Assembly: GCA_010094045.1 (NCBI GenBank)
Contig: ML986674.1
Coordinates: 66,369 to 130,368 of the forward strand
Source: Lojkania enalia
Lineage: Eukaryota; Ascomycota; Dothideomycetes; Pleosporales
DNA: 64,000 nucleotides
Reading direction: 5' to 3'
Shown: piece by piece, positions 22,046-33,875 of the stretch
How the letters are laid out: each line of letters opens with the position of its first letter
Numbering within the stretch: position 1 is the first letter of the stretch
Notes under the pieces: generated by a model
What the model was told of the DNA's origin: nothing
Database searches by the model: none
The model's input: only the letters and a program-made list of their open reading frames with translations
Translations under genes and position numbers: made by a program

Positions 22046-23656
22046 TTATGCAGCTTCAAAAGGCTCAGGACCTTTATAGCATTCAGAGCACTGATAAAAT
22101 CGTAAATGTGCCACCAACTCCAGGGCAGTAGGCCGTTGATATGGCAGCCCATGTATCATGCGGGTGATCAGTTCTACTAGCTTTGCCCAGTCGTAATATT
22201 GAAGCGGTGGATTCTCCCCCTGTTTGAATACACCGTGAACCCAGCTTGTAACTGTGGAGATGTTGGCATGATACGACATGTCTCCCTCTTCGTTACAGCG
22301 AATTTCCTGTAGTTCGAATCTTCTATTCATTTTGGAAGACCATACTGTTGCGAGCATTTCCACGAATACACAACCAAGCGAGAAAATGTCTGCTTTGAAC
22401 CCTCTTCTCTCCTGTAGAACGACTTCAGGGGCTGCATAAGTCCGCGTATACGAAGTAGGCGAATCGGTCTCAGACGCGGCGGCTGTTTGATATGCTCGAG
22501 CAATCCCGAAATCGGCAACGTATATCTTGTAGTGTTCATTGAGGCCTTTTGAAGAGGTATCGATCTTACGGACTAAGACATTATTCGGTTTGATATCCAT
22601 ATGCTTAATGTTTCTTTGGTGCATAAAATTGACTGCATTCGAAAGGCATCCAAAGAAGTGCGTTAGAGACCGCAGCTTCAGATTCAATTCATGATGTATG
22701 AAACCCTCCTTAAAATAAATTGTTCCAAAGCCCTCAGAAGCTTCATCCATAAAATCCTCGAGATTGCAATCAGCGGCCGGATACAAAAGTATCGAGAGGT
22801 CCTTCCTCAGAGTGTATGTTCCCACGAGTCTGACGATATGAGAATGCTCCAGTTTTCGAAGATGTTCCACCTCGCTGACGGCTTCCTCTCTCGTCAGCTT
22901 CCGATTACATTTGATACGTTTGCGTGCCAACTGTATACGTCGACAGAGCACGCTTTCCACCAGCGCAGATGCACTTTGACCGAGGACTATCTAAACCTTT
23001 AGGGGTATCTAGCCTTCTTCTGTGGAATCGTACTCAGCATGTTGACCACGTCCAGACCAATCAAGTTCGTCTATTGGGTTGGGAATGATACCCCTAGAAT
23101 TCAGATATGACAACCATTTACTAGTGAAAACGTGTTCTGGCTTTATCCCCGGGGCCTTAAATCCGGTCGATTTTGTTGAATACTCGGGATCTTCACCCGA
23201 TGTCATTTCTTCCGTTCTTATGGGAAATGATCGTGGAGCTGTGACGTAGCTAGCAAAGCTAGAATACGCTGTGTGATAGCTGGCCAGACTGCCGTTGCCG
23301 ACATCCCACCCACGAAAATTGTTTCCATCGAAGTAAAATGCATGGCTAGGGATATTATAAGACGGCGATAATGCTTCATTTCCATTCCTATCAAGAGGGT
23401 CGAGAGGACCGAGCAGGCCCCCAACCATGTCATCTTCATCGATCTCGAAATCCTCTAATTTGGGGAATCCAGATATTTGGCCTCTTCGCCGGAACACTCC
23501 ATCAGTCTCAGTAACACTTGTAGGGTTCTCTGTCGGACACGGAAGGCTTGAGTGGAGTTCATGGTCTTGCAAGGTTGAGGGGGCCGTCCTCTCGTTATAG
23601 AACGGGCTTGATCGTTCATCTATCGTCGAACGGTCAAACATTATATTTAATACCAT
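22046..23656 (-). pseudogene. Serine/threonine protein kinase interrupted by two in-frame TAG codons
   Basis: One reading frame runs from ATG 23656 to 22046 but is broken by TAG at 23011-23009 and TAG at 22993-22991, five codons apart. The first 215 codons encode an acidic region ending in a segment (PIDELDW, EYDSTEEG) that I believe precedes the kinase in relatives. After the second TAG, 314 codons encode a full kinase domain: glycine loop LGQSASALVESV, ARKRIK with the ATP-site Lys, HMDIKPNNV (HRD changed to HMD), VADFGIA, YAAPEV and FKADIFSLGC. The residues between the stops (IPLKV) also fit the family. So the frame is conserved on both sides and between the stops, which suggests recent inactivation or stop-codon readthrough. 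A 60-base intron (23046-22987) with a weak GTCAAC donor could also remove both stops. It lies next to the caspase-like gene on the same strand. Confidence 0.65.
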
Positions 23657-24359
23657 GCTCGGATTCTCCGTTCAGGCGTCAAAAGATAAGGAAGCGTGTA
23701 AGGCTGAGAGAGGATAAACCGCGGAAGGGTAGATACATGGTCCGTGCTCATATGCATGCGCCGAGTAGTGTATAGCCTTGTTGAGCACCAGACGTTCCCA
23801 GTTCCAAAGTATTGTAATACATGGTGTCCAAAGAAAAGCCATCTAGTTCTGTCCGGACTAAATACTATAGTATGCATTAAAAATACTTTTTGTAAGCGCT
23901 TTAATCACACTAAGCTTTTGTATGTAAGGATGTGCTTGTGTACTAAACGACTTGGTCGGTTATCTCTGCTGATGCTCAAAATACTGCCGGTACTCTTCGT
24001 CGTCCTTGTTATATATCTCACTCTATTGTTACGAAATCAATGAAGCTCTATCTAGATACATGAATAAAGATACCTGGTTTGGTTATAGATACTCCTATTC
24101 GTTCGGCCTGTACCTGTCTAATCACTAACATACCTCAGAATAGAACACAACACCACCCACTTATCTGAGCCAATCTACGTATAAGATATCTAAGTTACGT
24201 ATGTGTTATCACTCGTCCGAAATGCAGATACTGGTAAGTTCGTCGGTGACGGAGATGGGAAGGGGTCGTTATGCCCTCGTTCAGGACCGGCGTCGTTGAT
24301 CCTATCAGCCTCGAGGGATATCTTTTCGGCGATACGTGCGAAATATCAATAGTCTTTGG
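23657..24359. other. Gap between kinase and caspase-like genes
   Basis: About 700 bases separate the start of the kinase frame from the stop of the caspase-like gene, both on the minus strand. The short frames here do not look coding. It should hold the kinase promoter and the 3' end of the caspase-like transcript. Confidence 0.4.
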
Positions 24360-25675
24360 TCATCTTGGACTTAGGGAGGTCTCCATTTCTAGTCTCTGGG
24401 TCTGGCTTTTCCGTCTCAACCTTCGTGCTGCAACAAAGGCTGTAGCTGTACCTCCCACTGTAGGTGAGACAGGAGTCGATACTGAATCTGATTCCATCTT
24501 TATCCAATGGATTTTTCGGAGTCCTATTTGAGAATTTCTGAACGCTGCTGCAAGCTGACGGGCCAACTTCTCAATTTGATTCTGGTCTAACTCTGGATCC
24601 TTGAGCGAAAACCGCAGTTTGACCCATGCTTTCTCAGGAGGCCGGGAAAGAAAGGATTTCTCGTTTGCTCGACAATTTTTTTTTTCCAAGGGCGCCAATT
24701 GAACATGCCGCTCTCCTTTCCGTAGGCGATCATGCAGCATTGAAAGAGGGTTTCGATTGGTATTCATCTTGTCGAGCAATTTAATCGTTGTGAAATTGCG
24801 ATTTTTTAGTTCAGCAAGCAGCTCTTCCAATGACTTTATCAAAGCTGTCGTAAACGATCTCGGACCTGGGCCTGGCGCAAACTCATTTATTGGACATAGA
24901 AGTTCGTAGGTTCTACGGCCCTCGTTATACCCCTTGTGAGCATGGCTAGCGAAACAACAGTCTAGTATTGCGAGCACGTCGCTTTCAGCAGACTGAAGCA
25001 GTGGAGTTTCCGCCAAATCCCAAAACGCTGTTGCGGCGTATTTGTCTCTTTTTCTCTTGAGTGAAGAGCTGGCCCTATAGTCTTGTTAGTGTTATAAAGG
25101 CGAAGGCACATCTAGTAACCTACGCTGATAATTCTAGGCGACGTTCATCACCTGGAAGCTGATCTAGCCTACCGTGACCGGTGTAATATACGATGAGAAG
25201 GTTATTAGGCCCATCGTAGTTGCGTATGTGTTGCGAAATAGCAAAGTTAAGTTCATTCTGCGGGTTCTTTGACGTTTCTAACTTGACCTGTTCGCAAATG
25301 TAATTGAACCGGCCCCGAAAGAGATTCGTCAACTTTCTAATCTACTTTCTCTAAGTATGGAGGAAATATTAAGCCATGGGTACTACACACCTCATCATCA
25401 TGTCCATTACGCATATCATCTACATCTTCATGCCATCTAACAATCAAGACTGCCACACTAAGATAGGTCGTGGGGATATTCAGCACCTCATCAGCTGCAT
25501 TCTGAAACCACGCCTGCCTTTCCGACTCCTTTTTCTTCTCCGCGTCGGTTGGCCCGATGACGGAAGGCCCACTTAAAATGATAGATGGATTCGGCCTTAA
25601 AGGTTCACTTGGAGAATTCTGCGAATGAGGCTGAACGGAGCCTCCTAATTCAGCTGTCGATAGTTGGGTCGCCAT
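24360..25675 (-). CDS. Caspase-like (peptidase C14) protein
   Basis: Three exons: 25675-25391, 25341-25124 and 25074-24360, giving 405 residues. After a polar 60-residue N-terminus comes a caspase/metacaspase fold. The first strand and helix fall at YLSVAVLIVRW, followed by LLIVYYTGHG with the catalytic His at about residue 151. Next is AFWDLAETPLLQSAESD, then VLAILDCCFAS with the catalytic Cys at about residue 208. Both catalytic residues are present, so it could be an active cysteine protease. The C-terminal 190 residues hold no domain I recognise. In fungi such proteins often belong to cell-death or heterokaryon-incompatibility systems, sometimes with NLR receptors. No NACHT or NB-ARC domain is seen here. 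The neighbouring kinase lies on the same strand 0.7 kb away. Confidence 0.82.
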
Positions 25676-26277
25676 GATTAACACCAGAAATTAGGCAAAG
25701 GTTGTAGAAGGCAATACAATGCAGGCGTAACATCTTTTGTATTCCTCTCGGCGGGTCCATTGCGATACCCTAGCGCGAACATGAAGGACAATTGAAGAGC
25801 GATACACAGCCGACCGTAGGGGAAGGCGGGGCTGTGTGTGGGCTGAATATTTCACGATTAATCGATGGTGCATATATTGTCTGCCTCGTTGCCCACTTTC
25901 TCGGCACTGCACACTCTACGAATGACAACGTGGTTCCCCATGTTCTTGCATTACTTGGCGAACACCACCCTTCGTACTGCCCCAACCGGGCTGTCTGTCC
26001 CCCCTCCCTACCATTTTAAACAAGCGGTTTCTCGGCCAGGTATCGAAGGCATGAGGCTCAACATCGCCCCATGAGCGACTGACTTCCCCCTCCTAGAACA
26101 CTTTGGTAGGTCATGGGAGCCTCTTGTAGTCACACGATTTAAGAAGGATACCTTCTGCGATAAGGCTGGGCTTTTTATGTTACTGTCATTCATTCTGCCC
26201 TGCCGCTTCACTTACGTTTACGACAACTAAATCTGCCTTAGGCACGCCCGCAGCATTGTAGAGGCCGGTTGACCAAC
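25676..26277. other. Intergenic between divergent genes
   Basis: Separates the caspase-like gene (-) from the small three-exon gene (+). Overlapping short frames on both strands lack protein character. It presumably works as a shared upstream region. Confidence 0.4.
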
Positions 26278-26714
26278 ATGGCCACAAATCAGGTACAGTA
26301 GCTAGCGAACGCCTTCTCCGCCTACATTTGCCGTCGGAATCCACTCTGACCGGCCTACTTGGCATTATTTTAGCCTTCAACTTCTATCGAAGAACAGCTA
26401 AAGTCGGGCGTAACACCGAATTACGTCGATCCTATTCCGGTAAGTCGTTAACCTCATGGTAGTCTTCAAATGCGTCTTACTTTGGTTAGAGAGAAAGTCA
26501 CTTCGAGGTCAACGATGAATGTCGAATGCGAGTAGTTTCAGAACGGTCAGTTGCTGGTGGTAAGGTCCATCGGATCCATGAATACCGTTCCTTCATAGTT
26601 CGGGATAAGAGCAACTCCGGCAGCAATTGGCAGTACCAGTTAGTTGACAAATTGACCGGTCAACCGCATAAGGGGGAAGAATGGTTTCCTGAGGGTGTCT
26701 TGAAAGATCCTTGA
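26278..26714 (+). CDS. Small protein of 101 residues, three exons, possible SH3-like fold
   Basis: Exons 26278-26292 (five codons), 26374-26439 and 26490-26714 join in phase 0 at both junctions. The second intron starts GTAAGT and ends TTAG; the first starts GTACAG and ends TTTTAG. The last exon is the best supported: HEYRSFIVRDKS, SGSNWQYQLVDK and GEEWFPEGVL read like the conserved core of small fungal proteins with a W-x-YQL-x-D ... W-x-x-E-x-x-L pattern. From this spacing I infer a small beta-barrel (SH3/Tudor-like) module, without proof. The first two exons are less certain. It lies head to head with the caspase-like gene and just before the DUF6594 gene. Confidence 0.55.
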
Positions 26715-26919
26715 GTGGGTTACTGCATCATGCCTGCAACCTCATGGCAAGTACCCTAAAGAGAATCTTTTCACAAAGTGCGCCCTTATGGCCACTGCTC
26801 TAAGAAATGGTGGTCGTAATGCCTTGCATTTCTGGACGCATATAAGGAGAGTCTATCTTCTACAGTTTAGTTTCAATTCATACTTAACTTGCTTTTTCTG
26901 CTTTAGCCGCAAAAGTTCA

Positions 26920-28261
26920 ATGGATCCAATTGTGATATCTTCAGAGAAGGCCATACGCGAAATCAACGACAACCCAACCGCCAGTATCCAGTCATCCGGC
27001 GATGCTGTCATCAACATTGATAGTCGAACAACTACAGCAGTGGACACCAGCCAGAATGGTACTTCGCCACCGCCATTGACTCCATTTCGCCTGCTTAGTC
27101 TCCGTAGATACAGAAGGAACACCGCCCCCAAGACTGGCTGTGAATCAGGAGATTTCTCATACTACAACCATGCCATGTTAGCCTTACACTATAACTTTCA
27201 TATCTATATACTGACCAATGCAAAGTACAAGACTATCCACGGGGATATCCACTTCAGGCGGCTTTCCAATCTAGCGAATCAAGTTTTTCCATATATCGAG
27301 CCTTTAACTATCTACACTCCCGTGTTATTTTGCAGCTACAAGATGAGTTGAGGTGCTTAGAAGAGGATTTGGCGGATTTGGACCAGAGTGATCACGAAAT
27401 TGAAGGGACGAGGGCGCGGGTCACGTCACGTGCATCAGACCTTAAGCAGGCCAAAAGATCAAATCAATCTAGCGAACGCGAGGGCCTTCTTTCTAAGATT
27501 AGGGAAAAGCTTTTACAGTATGGTATGCAAAACGTCCTAAAAGCAATTAATAGATTTGCTTCATCAAGACATTTGTGCTAACGACAGATACCAGATGAAA
27601 TTCTTGCAAGCGCTAGAAAATTGAACGCTTTTCAACGGCCTTCAAACCGTGACTATCGTAGCCTTCGTAGCTGGTTTTTCAATGAAAAGCCTCTAAGCTA
27701 CGAGCCAGAAGAAAAATTCATAAAACTTAGAGAGGATCTAATAACCCTCCGTCTTGGACGAGAATGGGCAGGATTTGACGGGCTTATCGAGACTGGCATT
27801 CTCAAGTTGCGTTGCCAATGGCTTCAGGTAATTCTTCATTTTGCGTTGTTGAGTAGGTTGTTGACCTGAATGGCTTAGTAAGCTAACTTCTTCAGAATAT
27901 TTTCGCAACCAAAGAGCTCCGCGAGAAGACGAACAGCAAATATCTTTCCTACTATTCCCCATGTCGAATCGAGAAGCTTGTCGGTCTCATTATCACATTC
28001 ATCATCTTCATCCTGCTGGTTCTCCCTGTAGTCGCCATGTATAAACTCACTAGTATCGCCGACCGCAATTCGATCTTCGATGCTATCGGCATCCTAGTTG
28101 TTTTTACTCTGTTGTTCTCTGCTGCAATGAGCCTCCTTACGAAGGCTAAGCGACACGAATTGTTTGCAGCATCGGCTGCATATTGTGCTGTACTGGTGGT
28201 CTTCATCAGTAATTTTAGCACCACGAACATTCCTATCACACAAGTTACCGGAACTGGATAG
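26920..28261 (+). CDS. DUF6594 family membrane protein
   Basis: Four exons: 26920-27282, 27336-27522, 27595-27827 and 27896-28261, giving 382 residues. The family pattern is clear: HFRRLSNLANQ followed by LQDELRCLEEDL, then a coiled-coil-like stretch, LLQYDEIL, LRSWFFNEKPL, and near the end YYSPCRIEKLVGLIITFIIF. The protein finishes with three predicted membrane helices and the signature AKRHELFAASAAYCAVLVVF. The function of this large fungal family is unknown. The first exon is the least certain part, because the segment before HFRRLS has little similarity to relatives and may contain another intron. A TATA-like TATAAG lies near 26840. Confidence 0.82.
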
Positions 28262-30028
28262 CGAAGCTTTTATGCTACGTATCCGAGTCTATGAGTTCGG
28301 CCTTCCTGATGCATCTCGGATATCAGTAAATGGTTCTTATCATAAACACCTATTCTAATATATGTTGGACAAAGAGCAGTGCTTTCAACAGGCGTCCCCG
28401 GAATGCACCAAGAATCCGCTAAATTGAGCAATATTTCCAGACCACCTCTTTTGGTATTTTGATTATAATGTTACTTTTTTTGGGGTACTATCACTTCAAC
28501 ACAATTACAACTGGAACCTTTTCCTGGCTGAAACTCGAGTTTAGTCTCTTCTAACCTCGTTGACACGCCGCAGGACTATCCTTTCTTATTTCTATTGACA
28601 AAAAATTAGTAACACTTTATCTCCTTGCCTCAGAAACCCCCAAAATTTTCTTCACTTCCGAATATCTAAGACTGTATAACTTTTGTTGTCGGCCAGAAAA
28701 TTTAAATACCTTAATTTTTTGGGAAAAAGCTCCTAAACTATAGGATCTACTTAGTAAATCGACAAAGTTTAAAATATATCTTAATTTACTAAGCGGGTGG
28801 AATATAGAATAGTCCTATTCCTCATCCAAGATACTCGCCTAAAGCCTTGCACACATTCTACTCAGTTGAACACCCGGTTCTCATCCGAACTACGGAGGAA
28901 GAAAGGAATAGCTACAAGGATCGATTTCTTCTTCGAGAAAAGAAAGCATACCGACTAGGTTGATAGGCAGTTTTGTGAATTTTTGCGGCTACGCTATATC
29001 TCTAGAAGATCGTTGCCTTAGCTGCTCCCATATATACTGCCCCTGGTACCATCTTTTTCAATGTGAGGATCAAGAACCGACGAAGGAAGAAGTATGCTAT
29101 ACGAGCCTGCATCGTAGGAAAATAAAAACCATTAGAACTTGATATATATTAGCTTTTAGCTATTAAACGCCATGATCTCCGTTACCTTTTACATCTATCT
29201 TTCCAAAACCTGCCCAAACCTCCTACTAAAGCCCACTATACCTGACTATAGAATCGAGCAATTTTTCCTAGTCGGTATGAATATCTGCATGCAACGAACC
29301 TTAATGAAGCCGTCAACTACCCGTAATGTTCGCATGAATATAATATTATAATAAGACTTTTCAGCACTCTCCCAACACCAAAATTTATCAATCCTCCAAT
29401 TACCCCCATAATCCACATCACATATACATACTCCCGGTCCAAAACTTTCCAGATTACCAATACCCGTCGTCAAAAACTCTGTTGGAATCACATGATACAA
29501 TTGTACAAGCACTCTAAAGTTACTCATCAGTACGTCAATTCATCTAGACTTTACCTCATCGCCAAAATGCATCACCTGTTCATCCTCCTGCTCCACAAAG
29601 CCTATAATTAAGAATGCTAGCGCTAAACCTCATTAGACCCTCAAGTCCGAACCCAAGGACGTAAAGTTTTATCTAGAGTAGCATAGTATGCTTGCTTACT
29701 GTCTGCCCGTTCGAAAATGAACTCTAATCTCAGCATATGAAAGACCTTTCCACGATCGGAGCAAGAGCGAATTCAGACATCATTACTACCAAATGCAACT
29801 AGAAAAACTTCATGCTAAACTAGACTAGAAGACAATGGTGAATAAGCTCACTCTCCATCGAAGCCGAACGCTCAAACTGATATTATCTAAACTCAAATCC
29901 CCCGCTGCAACTACGCAGAATGATATGCTAAGGATATGCCTAACTCCCAAGCTGAATTTTATTTATAAAGATGAAATCGTAGATATCATGTCGTATACCC
30001 AATGATTACCCTCTAACCGTCTAACGAG
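28262..30028. other. Gene-free AT-rich stretch, right edge of the accessory region
   Basis: About 1.8 kb, AT-rich, between the convergent DUF6594 and MCD4 genes. Short frames such as 29246-29527 (-) and 28960-29142 (+) have no protein character. A 10-base inverted repeat (cttagtaaat with atttactaag) lies near 28750-28800. The base composition suggests decayed repeat DNA, possibly affected by repeat-induced point mutation, but no transposon can be recognised. Confidence 0.4.
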
Positions 30029-33000
30029 TTACGAAGCGGCGCGGCCATTAGATATCCCATTCGCCTTCACCCTTCCATTTTGCACTGGCTCTTTCCTCTT
30101 AAGATTACTATCCTTTTTGCTGTCATAAAACTCCACGCCGCCGATGATGAGTTCGCTGACGAGCTCCAAGCCCGCAACAAACACGCCGAGCAAACTGGCA
30201 ATCACAAAGTGACTGATGGTTGTTCCGATATCAAGCCAGCTACCTTCATCTTTGACCATGTAGAAGAAGCTGAGCGTCATAACATCGCTGACTGCCATGA
30301 CCACCATAAAGAGTGCGCTGGGTGCAACACCTAGTCTGCGATTTAGAATCCCAAAGTTGGCGCTCATGACCGCGAATGGTACCATGATTTTAAGTATGAG
30401 TAAAGCGCCCTGAGAGAAAGGATCAAAGACAGGGATGAGCCTGGACACGGCGTCAAGGGAGAATGAAGATACGGATGCAATATTTCCTGTGCTGAAGAAG
30501 GCTGATTGTAGAAAAAAGAAGAAGAAAAGCGCTATGCGGGCATCGGCGAGAGTAAGAGCACGGTAGTCACCGTCTTTCAGGGAGTAGAGTCGTTCCGTTG
30601 CGGATGCGAGCGCGGGTTTCAGTGGGTGAGCTGGAGTTGGCTCTTGTGGCGGTTTCTGCAATGTGTAATTATAGACTTGGTGTTCTAGTTGCATCCAGCT
30701 GAAGATGCAAAGGCAAAAGGCAAAGTAGAAGAGGCCCTCATAGGAGATCGTGAGGATGATGAAGGATGGAGCAAATTGCAGGAAAATCACTACAAGTCGA
30801 TGAAGATAGTGGTTGTTGGGTTGGAAGCGGTGGAAGTAAGGCAGCAATAAGGATGCAACTGGAGTTGATTAGAGTTAGGTTCCCTCAAAATCACGGATGG
30901 ATATTCACCTAAAGTGAACCATCCGACATATTTCGTTCCTGGGGGTAGACCCGTTCTAGCTTGGATGTACCAGATGCTCGATCTTGTGACAATCATGGCG
31001 AGAGCGATGAGTCCGACCTAGTTCTAGTTAGACATCTTGAAGCCTAAGTGTATTCAATTATTCTCACTTGAGTGCCTAATATAATGCGGGATAAACCATC
31101 TAACCCGGGTTTTGAGCATTGATCCTTGGATGATTCGGCATCTACGAGGATGCTTTTCTCAAAGAATAGATACAATGCGCCAACAGCGAACATCAAAGAG
31201 CCGCCTAGCAAGCTAATTCAGTCAGCAACGCACATTCTACTCTGCTGGCGAATTCTTACATCAGATTAAGATCTTCCACTTTGTTAGCCGGTAGAAGCGT
31301 GAAGACGCTCATTGTCATACAGGACAAAATCCATGCTGACACGAGCAGCAGATTCTGTTCCACAAACCGCTTTCCATAATATGCAGGCCATGTTGCTCCA
31401 AAAAGGTAGCAGATGGTGAAGATCTCCCTCTGAAAGTAACTTTGCACCTGATTTATCGTTAGCGGGATTTTAGGATGCGGTAGACAGTGCTTACTAAAGC
31501 CTCAAGAAGCCCAAAAAACCCCAGGGCGGAGACTCCTAACTTAACCATGTCTGCTCGAGATGATACGTGGGCAAATAGAACAGTGGTTCCTTTGATTAGA
31601 GCCGGTCTTCGAGCCCAAACCTCTTCCCAAAACATGACTGGGAAAAAAGCATATGCATAGTAAATGTAGGGGGATTGCTGCATGAATAGAGTCGAATCTA
31701 GCGCGATGAGAACGGACGAAAAAAAAATCATGCTGGAAAACGTCCTGAGAGCCTCTGACTCTGCTCTCAGCACGTGGAGGTCAATGATAGTCGTGATGGC
31801 GAACATAATCCAGCCCACGTAGCCGGCAGAAACGAGTGTTCGGAGGAAAAGCCAATCGTAAGTCTGTAAATACCTAAGTCCTTGGAGACCAAGCTGAATT
31901 AATTCGTTAGACTGGTGGATGGCGTCCTCGAAATATCCTTTGTTGATCGTCTCTTGGATACGAGCGATCCTGAAGTCCACGGAATGCGTTTCATCGCCTA
32001 GCCCAGGGAACGGCTTGTAGTAGAGTTCTGTCGATTTCTTCTGATTCTCTTTGACGTGATACATTTCCATTATCTCCTTTGCATTAACAAGAAGGGCTTC
32101 CGCCTTGGATTTTGAGTCAGTATCAAGATAAGAAAGTGGCAACTCCCCAACTGAATTTGTAGGAAAGGCGACTCCGGCGAGATAAGCCATGAGAGCAGCA
32201 ACATCTGCTTGAGCTACATCATGGCGCTGAATGTGGTCAAGTCCCCAATCAGACGAGAAGCCATCTTCATGGCCCTTTGCTACTCCGGTGGTATTTACGA
32301 TCGGCTTTGCTACGCCAGAACCCCAGACAATCAGCGGAGTACGCGTATTGTCTGGATGACCATCTCCATGACTACCCCAATCACTCATGCCGTGATCTGC
32401 AGTGAATACGAAGGCCGTCTTCCCATCTCCGTAGAATTCCTCAATAAGCTCGGTTATTTCCTGGACGCCCTGGTCAACAACTTTTATATTATTCAGATAC
32501 TGCCTCGAGTACGGTCGATGTGCGTGACCCGTTGTGTCTAGACCTAGTAGGTGAAGGAAGAAAACATTCTGCTCTTTCCGTAGTTCCGCATCCAGTGTCG
32601 CATTTGTCTTCGTGTCCTCAAAAAGCTTCTTTACCTTGTCGAAGACCCAAACATCTAGCTCAAGCGCGTCCTTGGAGAAATCTTCTTCTTCAGCGCTGTA
32701 TGTGTCTGCATCCACTCTCCCTGGAACTGCTCCTTGCTCGAACATAGGCAGAATGTCTGGACTTCCCCAGCTCCATGTATGCCTGCTTCGATTGAAGACA
32801 CTATCGAAGTTCACAGGATTGAGCTTCCACCCAGTCATCACAGCAGAGACATCTTCGTATAGGCCCGCAATGAGCGCAACATGCCCGGGGCGCGATTCGG
32901 TGGGGACTCTGGTGTGGGAAACGCCGAATGTTCCGTGGGAGAGTACCCTCGATCGTAGGAAAGGTGCGAGCGGCCGGGGCTTTTGAGCTTCTTCCTCGGG

Positions 33001-33334
33001 AACCCCTGCTGGCGGTGATGGATCAGGAAACGACTGGAAGGCCTTGTCCGCGCGGAGGCCATCGCCTGGACCGAAAGTCAGCCATTTTCGCTTGCAAAAG
33101 TTCCCATACCACGAACCAACGAAGAGCACTAATCGTTTTGCTGGTGCCTCTTGCATCTCAACAGCATGCTCTCGCATGCCATGGACGATCGGGCTAACGA
33201 AGTAAATCGAGAAAATGCTACACTGTCTAAGTCTGCGGCTTGCGCTCGGCTGTTGTCGAAACGAACCTGTAGATGTAAATTAGGTGAAATATCACCGCAA
33301 TCGAAAGGAAACGATAGCGCCCTAGTTGCGCCAT
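30029..33334 (-). CDS. MCD4: GPI ethanolamine phosphate transferase 1
   Basis: Seven exons: 33334-33267, 33217-33117, 33065-31495, 31447-31260, 31212-31068, 31017-30909 and 30858-30029, giving 1003 residues, the normal Mcd4/PIG-N length. It adds phosphoethanolamine to the first mannose of the GPI precursor in the ER membrane. One membrane helix near the N-terminus is followed by a lumenal alkaline-phosphatase-fold domain. Metal-site segments are visible: FVGDGLRAD, GVSHTRVPTESRPGH, LLGLDTTGHAHRP and FTADHGMSDWGSHGDG. A long multi-helix membrane region makes up the C-terminal half, and the tail ends in a basic, Asn-rich segment. Intron 2 (33066-33116) is 51 bases and stop-free; if kept it would insert 17 residues inside FVG-DGL, right at the active site, so it must be removed. 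The next gene upstream on this strand is Rab GDI. Confidence 0.95.
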
Positions 33335-33875
33335 GATTGAAGAGTTAAAGGAGTGGATGTCTCTCGAAGACGTCGAGCGGAAGAGTTGACGCGCTCTCAA
33401 CTTGCGCACCCCGATGGTTAAGCTAACGCGTGCGTGGAATGGGAGAGGTCATAATTCGTCTAGAACGTTGCCTGATGCGGCCTAGTTAATGTGGTCCGTG
33501 CTCTTCGAATACGCCCCTCTCCTTAACAAATCGACGAGGGTAGTGAATAGATGCCTCCTCGCCGGTAGTGAAAGTGTATGTCTATCGTTGATGACAGCAG
33601 GAAGCAGCCATGGCCTTACCTACTGGTCACTAGAATTGAAACGGTCACGACCCCCAGGTGCTTTGCATGGGAGACGCTATGCCAATTATCAATGTTGCTG
33701 TACCACCAAATGAAATTATCGATTGTATCATCCTTATTCATTGTTTAAGGAGAAACGCTACTCTGGGTGAGTGTATGCGTGATGCTTGTTATTTGAACCG
33801 AAGTTCGCCATCCCCACTGATCGTTAGACCAAATCGATACCTGAGTTAAATCCTAGCACTTGCCCGCCAGTAACA
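33335..33875. other. Intergenic between MCD4 and Rab GDI
   Basis: 541 bases holding the MCD4 promoter and the 3' end of the GDI transcript, both on the minus strand. I see no further gene. Confidence 0.5.
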
